Program-made: the position numbers and the translations under genes
The notes under the pieces: generated by a model
Told to the model about the DNA's origin: nothing
The model's input: only the letters and a program-made list of their open reading frames with translations
Database searches by the model: none
Part shown: positions 32,051 through 40,143 of the stretch, in pieces
Layout: each line of letters starts with the position of its first letter
Position numbering within the stretch: position 1 is the stretch's first letter
Origin: Emiliania huxleyi CCMP1516
Taxonomy: Eukaryota > Haptophyta > Isochrysidales > Noelaerhabdaceae
Length of the DNA: 64,000 nt
Assembly (NCBI RefSeq): GCF_000372725.1
Contig: NW_005195584.1
Location: 198,246-262,245 of the forward strand
Direction: 5' to 3'

Positions 32051-32761
32051 ATGTCCTCTTCTTCTTATTTCTTCACTACCCTGAACGCCTTGCCTATCAT
32101 CATGGTTGCAACTGAAAAAGACCTCCAAGCCCTGAAGTCAACTGTCGGGGGAGGTGAGAGCCGAGCTGACTCGGCCTCTGCGATGGCCGCCTTCCTCTCC
32201 GTGTGGTGGGCGGCTGGGGCTGGCGTCACAACCTTCCTCGGCCCATTCACGGACACCAACAATGGCTACTTTGGCATGTGGGCCGGCTTCGCTGCCTCGA
32301 TGCTCGCGCTGGCTGACTGCTTTGAGGCTGTGCAAGACCGGGTGCAAGGCGTGCGCAGCGCGGCCGCAAACAGTGTCGCCGACGAGTCGAGCCTGCGGTC
32401 GCAGAGCATACTGCTTGGCGTCGCGGCGCTGGTCGTGATGCTGGCGAGCATCGAACCGCTTGACAACCAGGGCGAAGCTGTCTTTTCCTTCGTGTCTGCC
32501 ATCCTGACGATGGTCATTTGCCTCGTCCTCGTGTTTGCAAACATCGACCAGTCGCAGCAGACGCTTGCAAAGGTGATCTCCGTCGCCCTCTTTGCCCTGT
32601 GGCTTGTCACGGCCGGCGTCTGCACCTTCCGCGGACCGTTCGAAACGACGGGCAATGGCTTCTTCGGCGTCTACGCGGGCGCCTTCTTCTCCTTTAAGCT
32701 TTTTGCCATCTACTTTATCGAGGGCGGCTCGGTGAACAAGGCGGCCGCTGGAGCAGCGTAG
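32051..32761 (+). CDS. six-span membrane protein with internal duplication, unknown family
   Basis: Frame of 236 residues from the ATG at 32051 (MVATEKD at 32102 is an alternative). About six hydrophobic segments can be marked, among them FLSVWWAAGAGVTTF, GMWAGFAASMLALADCF, SILLGVAALVVMLASI, FSFVSAILTMVICLVLVFAN, VALFALWLVTAGVCTF and GVYAGAFFSFKLFAIYFI. The two halves are related: WWAAGAGVTTFLGPFTDTNN then GYFGMWAGF matches LWLVTAGVCTFRGPFETTGN then GFFGVYAGA. The signature GPFxxTxNGxFG is thus present twice. No transporter or channel motif was recognised, so it is described only as a duplicated membrane protein. Confidence 0.6.
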   Translation: MSSSSYFFTTLNALPIIMVATEKDLQALKSTVGGGESRADSASAMAAFLSVWWAAGAGVTTFLGPFTDTNNGYFGMWAGFAASMLALADCFEAVQDRVQGVRSAAANSVADESSLRSQSILLGVAALVVMLASIEPLDNQGEAVFSFVSAILTMVICLVLVFANIDQSQQTLAKVISVALFALWLVTAGVCTFRGPFETTGNGFFGVYAGAFFSFKLFAIYFIEGGSVNKAAAGAA

Positions 32762-33149
32762 AATCTATAAGATGGCTCTCCCGGGGGCCGCCTCCGTGCT
32801 CCTCCCGGCTGGCGCGTCTGAAGACCCTCGCGCGCGGCTTCGTGCGGCGTGGGGGCGGCGGCGCACGTCTGGTGGGCCGCGCAAGGGGAGTGGGATCCCT
32901 GCCCCGCAAAACGGGAGCGCCTATCAGTGTGCATAGCATGAAATTAATACTCGACAAAACCAACATGGTTCCTCCATACAACCGGGAGTCTGAGCCCTGG
33001 CCTCGATCGAGTTTATCGAGCTCTCCTCGCGCACAAGGACGACTCTTCTGACGCCCACTCCGATCATTTGCCGCCAAGTCATGTCGTTGCTCAGGTCTCA
33101 CCGCGCAGCAACCCTTTAGCCGCACTTGGAGCACTTGGACCTACCTACC

Positions 33150-33262
33150 TACCTAGCCCTGGGGGGTGCGCGTTCGCAGGGAAAGGGCCGTAAAGTAAAC
33201 ACGGGTCTCCGAGGGTTAGCTCTGCGCTCCGGGTTTCCCCTAGCAGCGGAACGCCCCCTCTA
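33150..33262 (-). repeat. dispersed repeat R3, inverted copy
   Basis: The minus strand repeats the R3 blocks GGGGAAACCC, CGCAGAGCTAACCCTCGGAG, GTGTTTAC, CCCTTTCCCTGCGAACGCGC and CCCCCAGGG seen at 7480-7670 and 53110-53310. Confidence 0.7.
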
Positions 33263-33283
33263 CTCGGGGCTAGTAAACACCAG

Positions 33284-33391
33284 ACATAAATAAATAAATA
33301 AAATAAAACGGGCACGCCAAACGAGGGGTGGAAAAAGAAAGAAAGAAAACAGACAACCCAAGGGAGGGATGGGAGGACGAGGGGTGGACAC
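33284..33391 (-). repeat. TTTA-tailed and TTTC-tailed repeat ends
   Basis: Minus strand: CCCATCCCTCCCTTGGGTTG then TTTTCTTTCTTTCTTTTT, followed by CGTTTGGCGTG, CCCGTTTTATTTT and ATTTATTTATTTATG. The two tail types found separately elsewhere are adjacent here. Confidence 0.65.
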
Positions 33392-33472
33392 TGGCATTCT
33401 TTCCAAGAGCGAGTTCTTCTCTGCGCAGCCCTTGAGCCCCGAGAAAGCGGAGCGAGAGTCTAAAAGCCAACC

Positions 33473-34156
33473 ATGGGCTTCCTCCTTCCTCACGTCAGGG
33501 GAACGTGGGACCCGCTGCTTCAGCGAAGCGCCGCTCCCCGCGCTGCGTCTCGGCCGTCATCTCTGTCCCCCGGAAAGCTGTTGCCGCCGCTATCCGCGGC
33601 TGGAAGCGAGGCAGCGGGGCGGGTGGTTCCCGTGCAGTCCCCGCGGCCGGAGGTGGCGTCAGGCGGGCCGAGGGCGAGCGACCGGCCGCTCAAGCAGACG
33701 CCGGCCGAGCGGAGCAGGGGGGGCGGGCTTGAGGAGATGCACACCGAGGAGGAGCTCCACACGGGCGGCACCCGAGCGACGGCGGGCGGCGAGAGCTCGG
33801 TGGCTCCGACCCCGGCGCCGACGGGATCGTCGGCCGCGACGCCGCGCAGCCTCGAGGCGGAGAGCCTCGCCCTTGCCTGGCGGCTGCAGCAGCTCGAGCA
33901 GGAGGCGCTCCACGAGGCAATCACCGCAAACTCGCCGATGCCAGTGCCGGGCGGCGGCGGCGGCTTCGGAGCCAACGCGGACGGCCCTGAGCGGATGGAG
34001 ACGGAAGGCGACGAGGACGCCTCGCTGCGGCTCGCAATCCGGCTGCAGCAAGAGGAGCTGCAGTGGCACCAGATGGCGTCCCGCCGCACCTTGGAGCAGG
34101 CGGGAGTCGTGCTGCACGGGCCCTCGGCAGCGAGCGAGGAAGGGCCGGCGGACTGA
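33473..34156 (+). CDS. hypothetical protein with two UIM-like helices
   Basis: Frame of 227 residues. The N-terminal half is low complexity (Arg, Ser, Pro, Gly). Two short amphipathic helices look like repeats of one another: SLALAWRLQQLEQEAL and ASLRLAIRLQQEELQW, each preceded by acidic residues. Such A-x2-RLQQEE stretches occur near UIM-type ubiquitin-binding helices and in RING/ubiquitin-pathway proteins. A role in ubiquitin recognition is therefore possible, but no RING or catalytic domain is seen. No intron is needed. Confidence 0.45.
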   Translation: MGFLLPHVRGTWDPLLQRSAAPRAASRPSSLSPGKLLPPLSAAGSEAAGRVVPVQSPRPEVASGGPRASDRPLKQTPAERSRGGGLEEMHTEEELHTGGTRATAGGESSVAPTPAPTGSSAATPRSLEAESLALAWRLQQLEQEALHEAITANSPMPVPGGGGGFGANADGPERMETEGDEDASLRLAIRLQQEELQWHQMASRRTLEQAGVVLHGPSAASEEGPAD

Positions 34157-34634
34157 CCCCTCCCAGCCGCGGGCTGGCGCATTCTCCAACGGCCCCACTA
34201 GCCTGGGCTACGCGGCGCTTGTGGCGTGTGTGCGGGAGGTGCTGTCCCTCCCGGGGCAGGGGCCGTGCGCGATCGCTTGCTTCTCGCGAGCGTCGGCTGG
34301 TGAGTGGTGTCAGTCTGTCAAATGATGAATCCATGGATTACGTCGACCGCGTATAAAAAAAATGAGGGATTACGTAAAAAGTAAAGACTCGCACGTGTGA
34401 GCACGTGAGCCGAGAGAGATGTGTGAGCGGAGTCCCTGCACCTCTGCACATAGCGCGCGGGGAGGAGCGCCAGTCGCTCCGCGCCGCGGGAGAGACGACT
34501 GATGAGACCGCCCCCACAGTTCCCCAGACCCGCGGCCGATTACTCGCCAGCCACCGCGGTGGCAAGCGCTAAGGCCGGGCAGAAGGTGCAGGGCTGCTCC
34601 CTAGGCTGCTCCGCTGGCTTCGCCTGAGAGCGGC
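34157..34634. other. convergent 3' intergenic region
   Basis: Between the UIM-like gene (plus) and the TPR gene (minus). I see no gene or repeat of note. Confidence 0.5.
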
Positions 34635-35633
34635 TCAGTCCGAGTCAGATCCTCCGCGCCTCTTCCCCGGCCGACTGCCGCCGCCGCCGCCGCCGCCGCC
34701 AAAGTACTCATCCCGCCGCCGCTTGCGCTGGGACGCCTGCGGTTCCGCCTCGTCCGCCGACTCGTCCTCCTCCCCCTCGCCCTCGGAGGAGGCCGCGTTG
34801 AGCCCCTCGAGCAAGTGCACCATCTTCTGGGCGAGAGCCGCGTCCGCCTTGCCCAGCGCGCGCAGCGCCGAGCGCATCGAGTCCTCCGACGCATCCTTGA
34901 GCGACCGCTCCAGATCATGCACAAGCCGCGCGCCCGCTCGCACCGGAGCTCTGCCGCCGCCGCCTCCGCCGCCGCCGCCGCCTCCGCCGCCCCCGCTTCC
35001 GCCGCCATCATCGCCGCCGCCGCCGCCCGCGGCCGCTTCCGGCTGCCCCTGCTGCTCATTGGCGCCCGTGGACTCCTCATCGTCGTCCGACCAGAGGTCA
35101 TTCTCCCAGTTCTTCCCCTCCTCGGCCGCCTTCCGCGCCGCCTCGGCCGCGTCGCTCAACATCTTTTGCACCTGCGCGTTGTGCGGCTCGAGCTGGCTCG
35201 CTCTCAGGTACGCCTTGCGCGCCTCCTCGTGCTTGCGCATCGCGCCCAGCGCGGCGCCGCGCCTGAGGCCAGGAGTGGGTGCCTCTCAGTCGGCGGGCGG
35301 CAGGGCGGCGGCTGGCCGCCGCCGCGAGACCGTAGATGGCCCTTGACCCAGTCTGGCTTGAGGCTGCACGCCTCCACGGCGTCGTCGAGCGCCTCGCGCC
35401 AGCGCTCGAGGGCCGCGTAGGCGGCGGATCGGTTGGAGAAGTAGACGGCGCTGTTTGGGTCCAGCGCGATGGCCTATCGGCGCGGGCCGCTAATCTGACG
35501 ATAGACACACGCAAGAGAGCGCCCGGGCGGAAGTGAGGCACGCCTTGGTGTAGAGATCGACGGCATCGGAAAACATCTTGGCCTGGAGCGCCGCATTGCC
35601 CTGCGACTTGTACCGCTCGGCCTGCTCGGACAT
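34635..35633 (-). CDS. TPR co-chaperone-like protein with carboxylate-clamp residues
   Basis: Three exons (35544-35633, 35331-35473, 34635-35262) join in frame to 286 residues. The first intron is GC-AG (70 nt), the second GT-AG (68 nt). Three TPR units make up the N-terminal 110 residues: ERYKSQGNAALQAKMFSDAV, NSAVYFSNRSAAYAALERWR and VKGHLRRGAALGAMRKHEEA. The Lys, Asn, Asn, Lys and Arg of the Hsp70/Hsp90 carboxylate clamp are in their usual places (YKxxGN, FSNRS, KGHLRRG). The rest is an acidic stretch (LWSDDDEES), a long Gly run and a helical acidic tail ending in basic clusters (QRKRRRDEYF, RPGKRRGGSD) that could be a nuclear signal. A cytosolic or nuclear adaptor for Hsp70/Hsp90 is the likely role. 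Confidence 0.8.
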
Positions 35634-35748
35634 ACTCGTCGTATCGTGAGGTAGCGCCGGGCGCTAGAGGGCCGAGGGAGAGAGGTCGAGGTTGCCGCCG
35701 CCTCGCAAAATTCTTTTTCGCCCGGCGGCTCAGTGAGCGCGCTCACTA

Positions 35749-37105
35749 GTGAGCCGCCGGGGCGGGCGCCTGGCGGCTCCGCGGAGCTCCTTTGGCTCGG
35801 CGCGGGCGGGGGCGCGAGTAAAAAGAAATTTATGGTGTTCCCTAGCATTTTTCGCGATGTGCGAAACAACGACAAGACCAAGGCACGGGCGGGCAGAGGA
35901 GCGAGAGAAGAATATAGGATGGATAAAGCGCCTGTTCACGGCATGGAGGGTGAGCCACGCTGAACGTACCGAACGTAGAGCCGAACGGGAGGAAGCCTGA
36001 GGGAGGGTGTAGAGGATGTAGAGTGTAGAGCGCTGTAGAGATGTAGAGATGTAGAGCGCTCTGGAGCGCTGTGACTGTAGAGCTCTACATCCGGCGCGTG
36101 ACGATGTGAGTCCGATGTAGAGCGATGTAGAGCGCGATTTTGCTGTAGAGTTTGTTGTAGAGGCTCTACAGCCAAACCGCCGGGAAGGCAGTGACTCAAA
36201 GAGGTCGAGCCGCGCTAATGGGGTGTCTCCGAGCTTACTGGAGCTCTGATGGACGGCTCTGACTATGACTGACACACAGATAGTCACTCTGACGGCACAC
36301 AACACCCTATAACTGCGTCATGACCAGCCTGCCATGCGTCGCCGGTGCCGCATTCGTCGCTGTGCTTCTTTAGCAGGCGGTGGACTGTCGGCTGCGAGGA
36401 CGGTCGCATTTGCGCGAGGCGAGGCGAGCATTCAGACGCGTTGCATGCGCCATGCCTCGCGCCAGCGCGTGCGGGAGCTCCTGGCTGAGCGTTGAGTCCA
36501 GGCGAGTTGCGCTGGCCACGATCGCTACGCCGAGCCGAGCTGACGCGCCGAGGCGCCGGCCAGTCGCAGCCGTGAGGCATGCCACAGCAGCACCAGCAGA
36601 GGCACCTGCCACCCATTGGGCGGGCAGACAGAAGGCCAGGGCAGCACTGGCAAGTGCAACGCGCCTCATGTCGGAGAGCGACCGTGCCTCGTTCGCCGCT
36701 TATGATGTAGAGTTTGTTGTAGAGATTTCACGTTGTAGAGCGCCTCTACATCGCTCTACAACGCAGGCGCCTCGTCACGCGGCGGATGTAGAGCTCTACA
36801 GCGCTACAGCGCTCTCCAGCTCTACAGCTCTACAGCGCTCTACACTCTACATCCTCTACACCCTCCCTCAGGAGGAAGCCGGGGAAGACGACTCCGAGGA
36901 GGACGAACCAGTGGAAATCCCGTTGTCAGCTGTCACGATGCACCCGAAGGGGACCCCAGCGCCAGCATCATCCGTGAAGGCACAAGTGTTCGAAGAGAGA
37001 GTGGACCTGAGCAACGATATGACTTGGCGGCAAATGATCGCAGTGGGCGTCAGAAGAGTCGTCCTTGCGCGAGGAGAGCTCGATAGACTCGAGGGGCCAA
37101 GATAA
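35749..37105 (+). pseudogene. charged repeat-family ORF split by a TIR element
   Basis: Two open pieces (35749-35996 and 36872-37105) lie on either side of the TIR element and share one reading register. The 8-base duplication GAGGAAGC reads GAG GAA GC in both. The 5' piece is basic and the 3' piece has an acidic patch (GEDDSEEDEP) followed by NDMTWRQMIAVGVRRVVLAR. The 3' end (about 37010-37105) occurs again, inverted, at 33000-33100 with small differences, so this was probably a repeated, transposon-borne protein. No known domain is recognised. Confidence 0.4.
35989..36879. mobile_element. 875-bp TIR element with 8-bp target-site duplication
   Basis: The element spans 35997-36871. It starts CTGAGGGAGGGTGTAGAGGA and ends with the reverse complement; direct copies of GAGGAAGC flank it (35989-35996, 36872-36879). 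The arms continue for over 45 bases as TGTAGAG-type units, so both ends are microsatellite-like. An 8-bp duplication fits hAT- or P-type transposition. The interior has no transposase. A related single end lies at 53340-53420. Confidence 0.9.
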
Positions 37106-37403
37106 TCTAAGATATGCTGCGAGGAGGGCGGAGTTGCGCCGAAAGGCGAAAGAAGCCGCGAGAACAAGGGACCGGCAGGCGGCGGCGGCGTCGCAGAACG
37201 AGGCAGAGGAGAGCGACGCGACAGAGGAAGAAGCGACAAGGGAGAGAACGACGAGAGTGGGACGACCGAGAGGTGGCATGAAGGTCGCAGCAAGAGCGAC
37301 GATCGGCTCGTCTCCGATCGCTGGGCGCGGTCACTCTCCGGCCCATCACCCGCCTGCCGATCACCTGTCCGCCTCGCCGCGCGCGGGCCGCTCGCCTGCT
37401 CGC

Positions 37404-37745
37404 CACCGCCGCCGCGTTTCCCCGCGCCGCCACGCTTCCCTGCACCTGACGGCGCTCGAGCTGCGCACAGACGGCGCGCTCTGGCAGACAGAGCAGCGGC
37501 CGCCCGGTCGCTGCTCCGCCCCGTCCGAATCCGTCCGCCCGCGCATGCCGCTGCCGCCGCCGCCGCCGCCACCGCCGCCGCGTTTCCCCGCGCCGCCACG
37601 CTTCCCTGTGCACCTGACCGCGCTCGAGCTGCGCACAGACCGCGGCGCGCTCTGGCAGACAGAGCAGCGGCCGCCCAGGCGGTCGCTGCTCCGCCCCGTC
37701 CGAGTCCGTCCGCCCGCGCGTGCCACTGCCGCCGCCGCCGCCGCT
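37404..37745. repeat. tandem duplication, units of about 166 and 177 bp
   Basis: Each unit starts CCACCGCCGCCGCGTTTCCC, passes through GCTCGAGCTGCGCACAGAC and CTCTGGCAGACAGAGCAGCG, and ends in a GCC triplet run. The two differ by small indels. Both strands stay open but without protein character. Confidence 0.85.
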
Positions 37746-38615
37746 CCACCCGATCCCCGTGTGTCGTGAGAGTAATGCGCTTTGTGTATGGCAGATGGCA
37801 CCCGCGGGTGACTGAGGTGACTGCGGTGTGTGTGTCCCCCGCGTGTGTGTGTGTGGACTTGTCACTTGAGCCTCTATGATTCGTAGACCATCTGCGCCGC
37901 AGCGCCTCGGAGAGGCGCGCAGGAGGCGCGCTCGTTTGTACTCGGGTTTGGATGGTAGCGGGGGGCCCCGCCGGAGGCTGGTTACTGATTCTTTCTTTCT
38001 TTCTTTTTCGCAACTTCGCGCTTCGCCGTGACTTCGCCGTGACTTCGCCATGACTTCGCGACTTCGCCGTGACTTCGCCGACTTCGCCAAGCTGCGAAGT
38101 TCGTGACTTCGCCGTGACTTCGCCGAAGTTGCGAAAAATGCTGGCCACCCTAGCCGTGATGAAAAGAAGTAAACCCGAATGAATGGGGGCTCCTGCCAGC
38201 TGTCTGTCCATATAGCGCTCGCGCGGCCGCCTGGGGGCTTGGCCTCACAGGACACAGCACACTCAAGCGTCAAGGGTGAGCGGCTGCATGCTGCTGATTG
38301 TTGTGTGTGAAATATGCGATATCGCTCAAATTCGTCCGCCAAAAATGGCTTCGCGGGGGCTCCCCCCCCCCACCCCCCCACCCCACCCCGCCCGCTCGCC
38401 GCGGCAGGCTACAAATTTAAGGCACTACAGGGATCATGGCCACCCCGCCCGCCCTCCCTGCCTGACCCTCCTCCACCCTGCACGACCAACCAGCCTCAAG
38501 GCTTGACGGTCAAGGGAGAGAGAATTCGCAAATAATCGTCTCGTTAGAATAATAGCGCATTACCCAGAGGCATAGCCACCCTGACTGTTTTGGCCTCATT
38601 CGCAGCTCGTTTTTC
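37746..38615. other. intergenic
   Basis: Contains a TG-rich stretch (37826-37853) and the inverted-repeat-bounded CTTCGCC array at 38004-38138. No gene is recognised. Confidence 0.5.
38004..38138. repeat. CTTCGCCGTGA array closed by inverted ends
   Basis: An array of ACTTCGCCGTG units about 100 bases long, bounded by TTTTTCGCAACTTCG (38004-38018) and its exact reverse complement (38124-38138). It follows a CTTT run. Confidence 0.85.
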
Positions 38616-38694
38616 TTGAAAGCGCTGCGACTTTTCGTCCCGGGTCGCCGCCACAGCCAGCAAGAGCAGAAGCTACCACCGCCCGAGCAACGAC

Positions 38695-39000
38695 ATGGTC
38701 ACCGTCGCCACCGACACCTTAGGCGGTTGTATCACCGCATTCGCCACCTGCCTCACTCGCTGCCGGCCCGCCCGCCCTTGCATCGCCATCCACCCTCGAG
38801 GCACAGCAAAGCACAGCGAGCGTACGCTGCCTCCGGTCATCGTGTCGGTGAGCTGCTCGCTGATAGCTGGATATCATCTGACGTGCTCTTCCTTCGATAA
38901 TGTCGAGCCCGAGTCCCAGGTCCAAACGGACTTGGACTTGCAGTGCCTGGAGGCCGATCTGAAGGTCGAGATCGATGAGAGAGACGCCACGTCACCCTGA
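38695..39000 (+). CDS. small hypothetical ORF
   Basis: Frame of 101 residues from MVTVATDTLGGCITAFATCL, ending in an acidic stretch (QTDLDLQCLEADLKVEID). It has no recognised family. It could be a small gene or a terminal exon, and is reported only for completeness. Confidence 0.2.
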   Translation: MVTVATDTLGGCITAFATCLTRCRPARPCIAIHPRGTAKHSERTLPPVIVSVSCSLIAGYHLTCSSFDNVEPESQVQTDLDLQCLEADLKVEIDERDATSP

Positions 39001-39156
39001 CGCTGCCACACACGCGACGCCCGTATACGGTTGCCTGTTGCATGCTTAGTTATATGTATCTCTGTCCGTTTCGCACGAGCAGAGACAGTACTGATCTACA
39101 AGCTCGTATGTAAACGTGTCTCCGCGAAACGAGAGCCTTAAACAGGAAGCGCTCGG

Positions 39157-40143
39157 GACTAGGTCCAGCCCTGGGTGGCGCAGGTTGTGACATTTGGCGA
39201 TTCCGCGACTTACTGGGCCCCTGAGCCGCTACCCGTGTGCGATTTTTTGTGGCCCGGACATGATACTGATAGTAAACGGGTCAGAACCGGCCAAACACAG
39301 GCTACAGCCCCACACACGCGCCCGCCATAGCTCCTGGAGAGCATGCGCGAGTGACGCGCTGCAAGCCGCGAGAGTGGCATCAGAGGCAGGAACGACGTGC
39401 TCTTGCTGCACCTCGCAGCTGCACCAAGTGTGCTCGCAGTGTATGCCACGGCCACTGCCTGCGGCATTGCTCTCGTGCAGCTAGGCGATGCAGGTCCATC
39501 AGCAGGGCTCATCCAATGCGAGCGCACATTGTGCGTAGCCGCGGGCAGGTGGCAGTGCACAGCCGCACACCGGCTGTGGCGGCTCGAATGCCCCCGGCAG
39601 TGCTGCTAGTCATCAACTTGCGTATTAGGGCCGCAGCAGACTGCTGCTATGGCAGCAGCAGCAGCCTGCTGCTGCCTGATTCAGTCAAGCCAGCGGTGCA
39701 GCGAGGCGTGCAGAATTCGCGCGGTTTGGTACCTCCTGAGGCTGAGCGCGTTCAGACTCGGTGACCGGAGTTGGATGGTTCGATGGAGCTCGGCGAGCTC
39801 CATCGAACCATCCATGGCCGGACGGCGGAGCGTGAGGTGGCGAGCGGAGAGATGTACCGCAAGACCAAAAAAACACGGATCTGACGATTGTCACATGGTC
39901 GCCGCGCTCGCGCTCGCTCCGCTCGATGACATCGTGAGGCCCAACGCAACGGTCTGCGAGCTCTTTTCGCCCAGCGGGTCCACCACAGAGTTCTCCCAGT
40001 CATGTGCCCAAATGCGCCCGCCGTTTTTCGTCCCCCCCCCCCTCGCCCGCCGACTTTGATTGGGTCCAGTTCAACCTCACTCTCATCTTATCTATTACAG
40101 ACACAAAACGTCAGATCTGCGCCACCCAGGGCTGGACCTAGTC
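39157..40143. mobile_element. about 1-kb TIR element, possible 4-bp duplication
   Basis: Perfect 27-base inverted ends, GACTAGGTCCAGCCCTGGGT followed by GGCGCAG at 39157-39183 and its reverse complement at 40117-40143. TCGG occurs just outside both ends and may be a 4-bp target duplication. The interior contains the perfect 20-bp hairpin at 39772-39814 and only decayed frames. Confidence 0.8.
39772..39814. other. perfect 20-bp hairpin
   Basis: Arms TGGATGGTTCGATGGAGCTC and its exact reverse complement, with a GGC loop. It lies inside the 1-kb TIR element. Confidence 0.9.

Noticed and set aside
36380..37105. 241-codon frame starting inside the TIR element
   Set aside because: The part inside the element is non-coding repeat; only the portion after the duplication fits the interrupted ORF.
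37800..37860. GTGTGT-rich segment as a regulatory element
   Set aside because: Short low-complexity sequence with no gene nearby.
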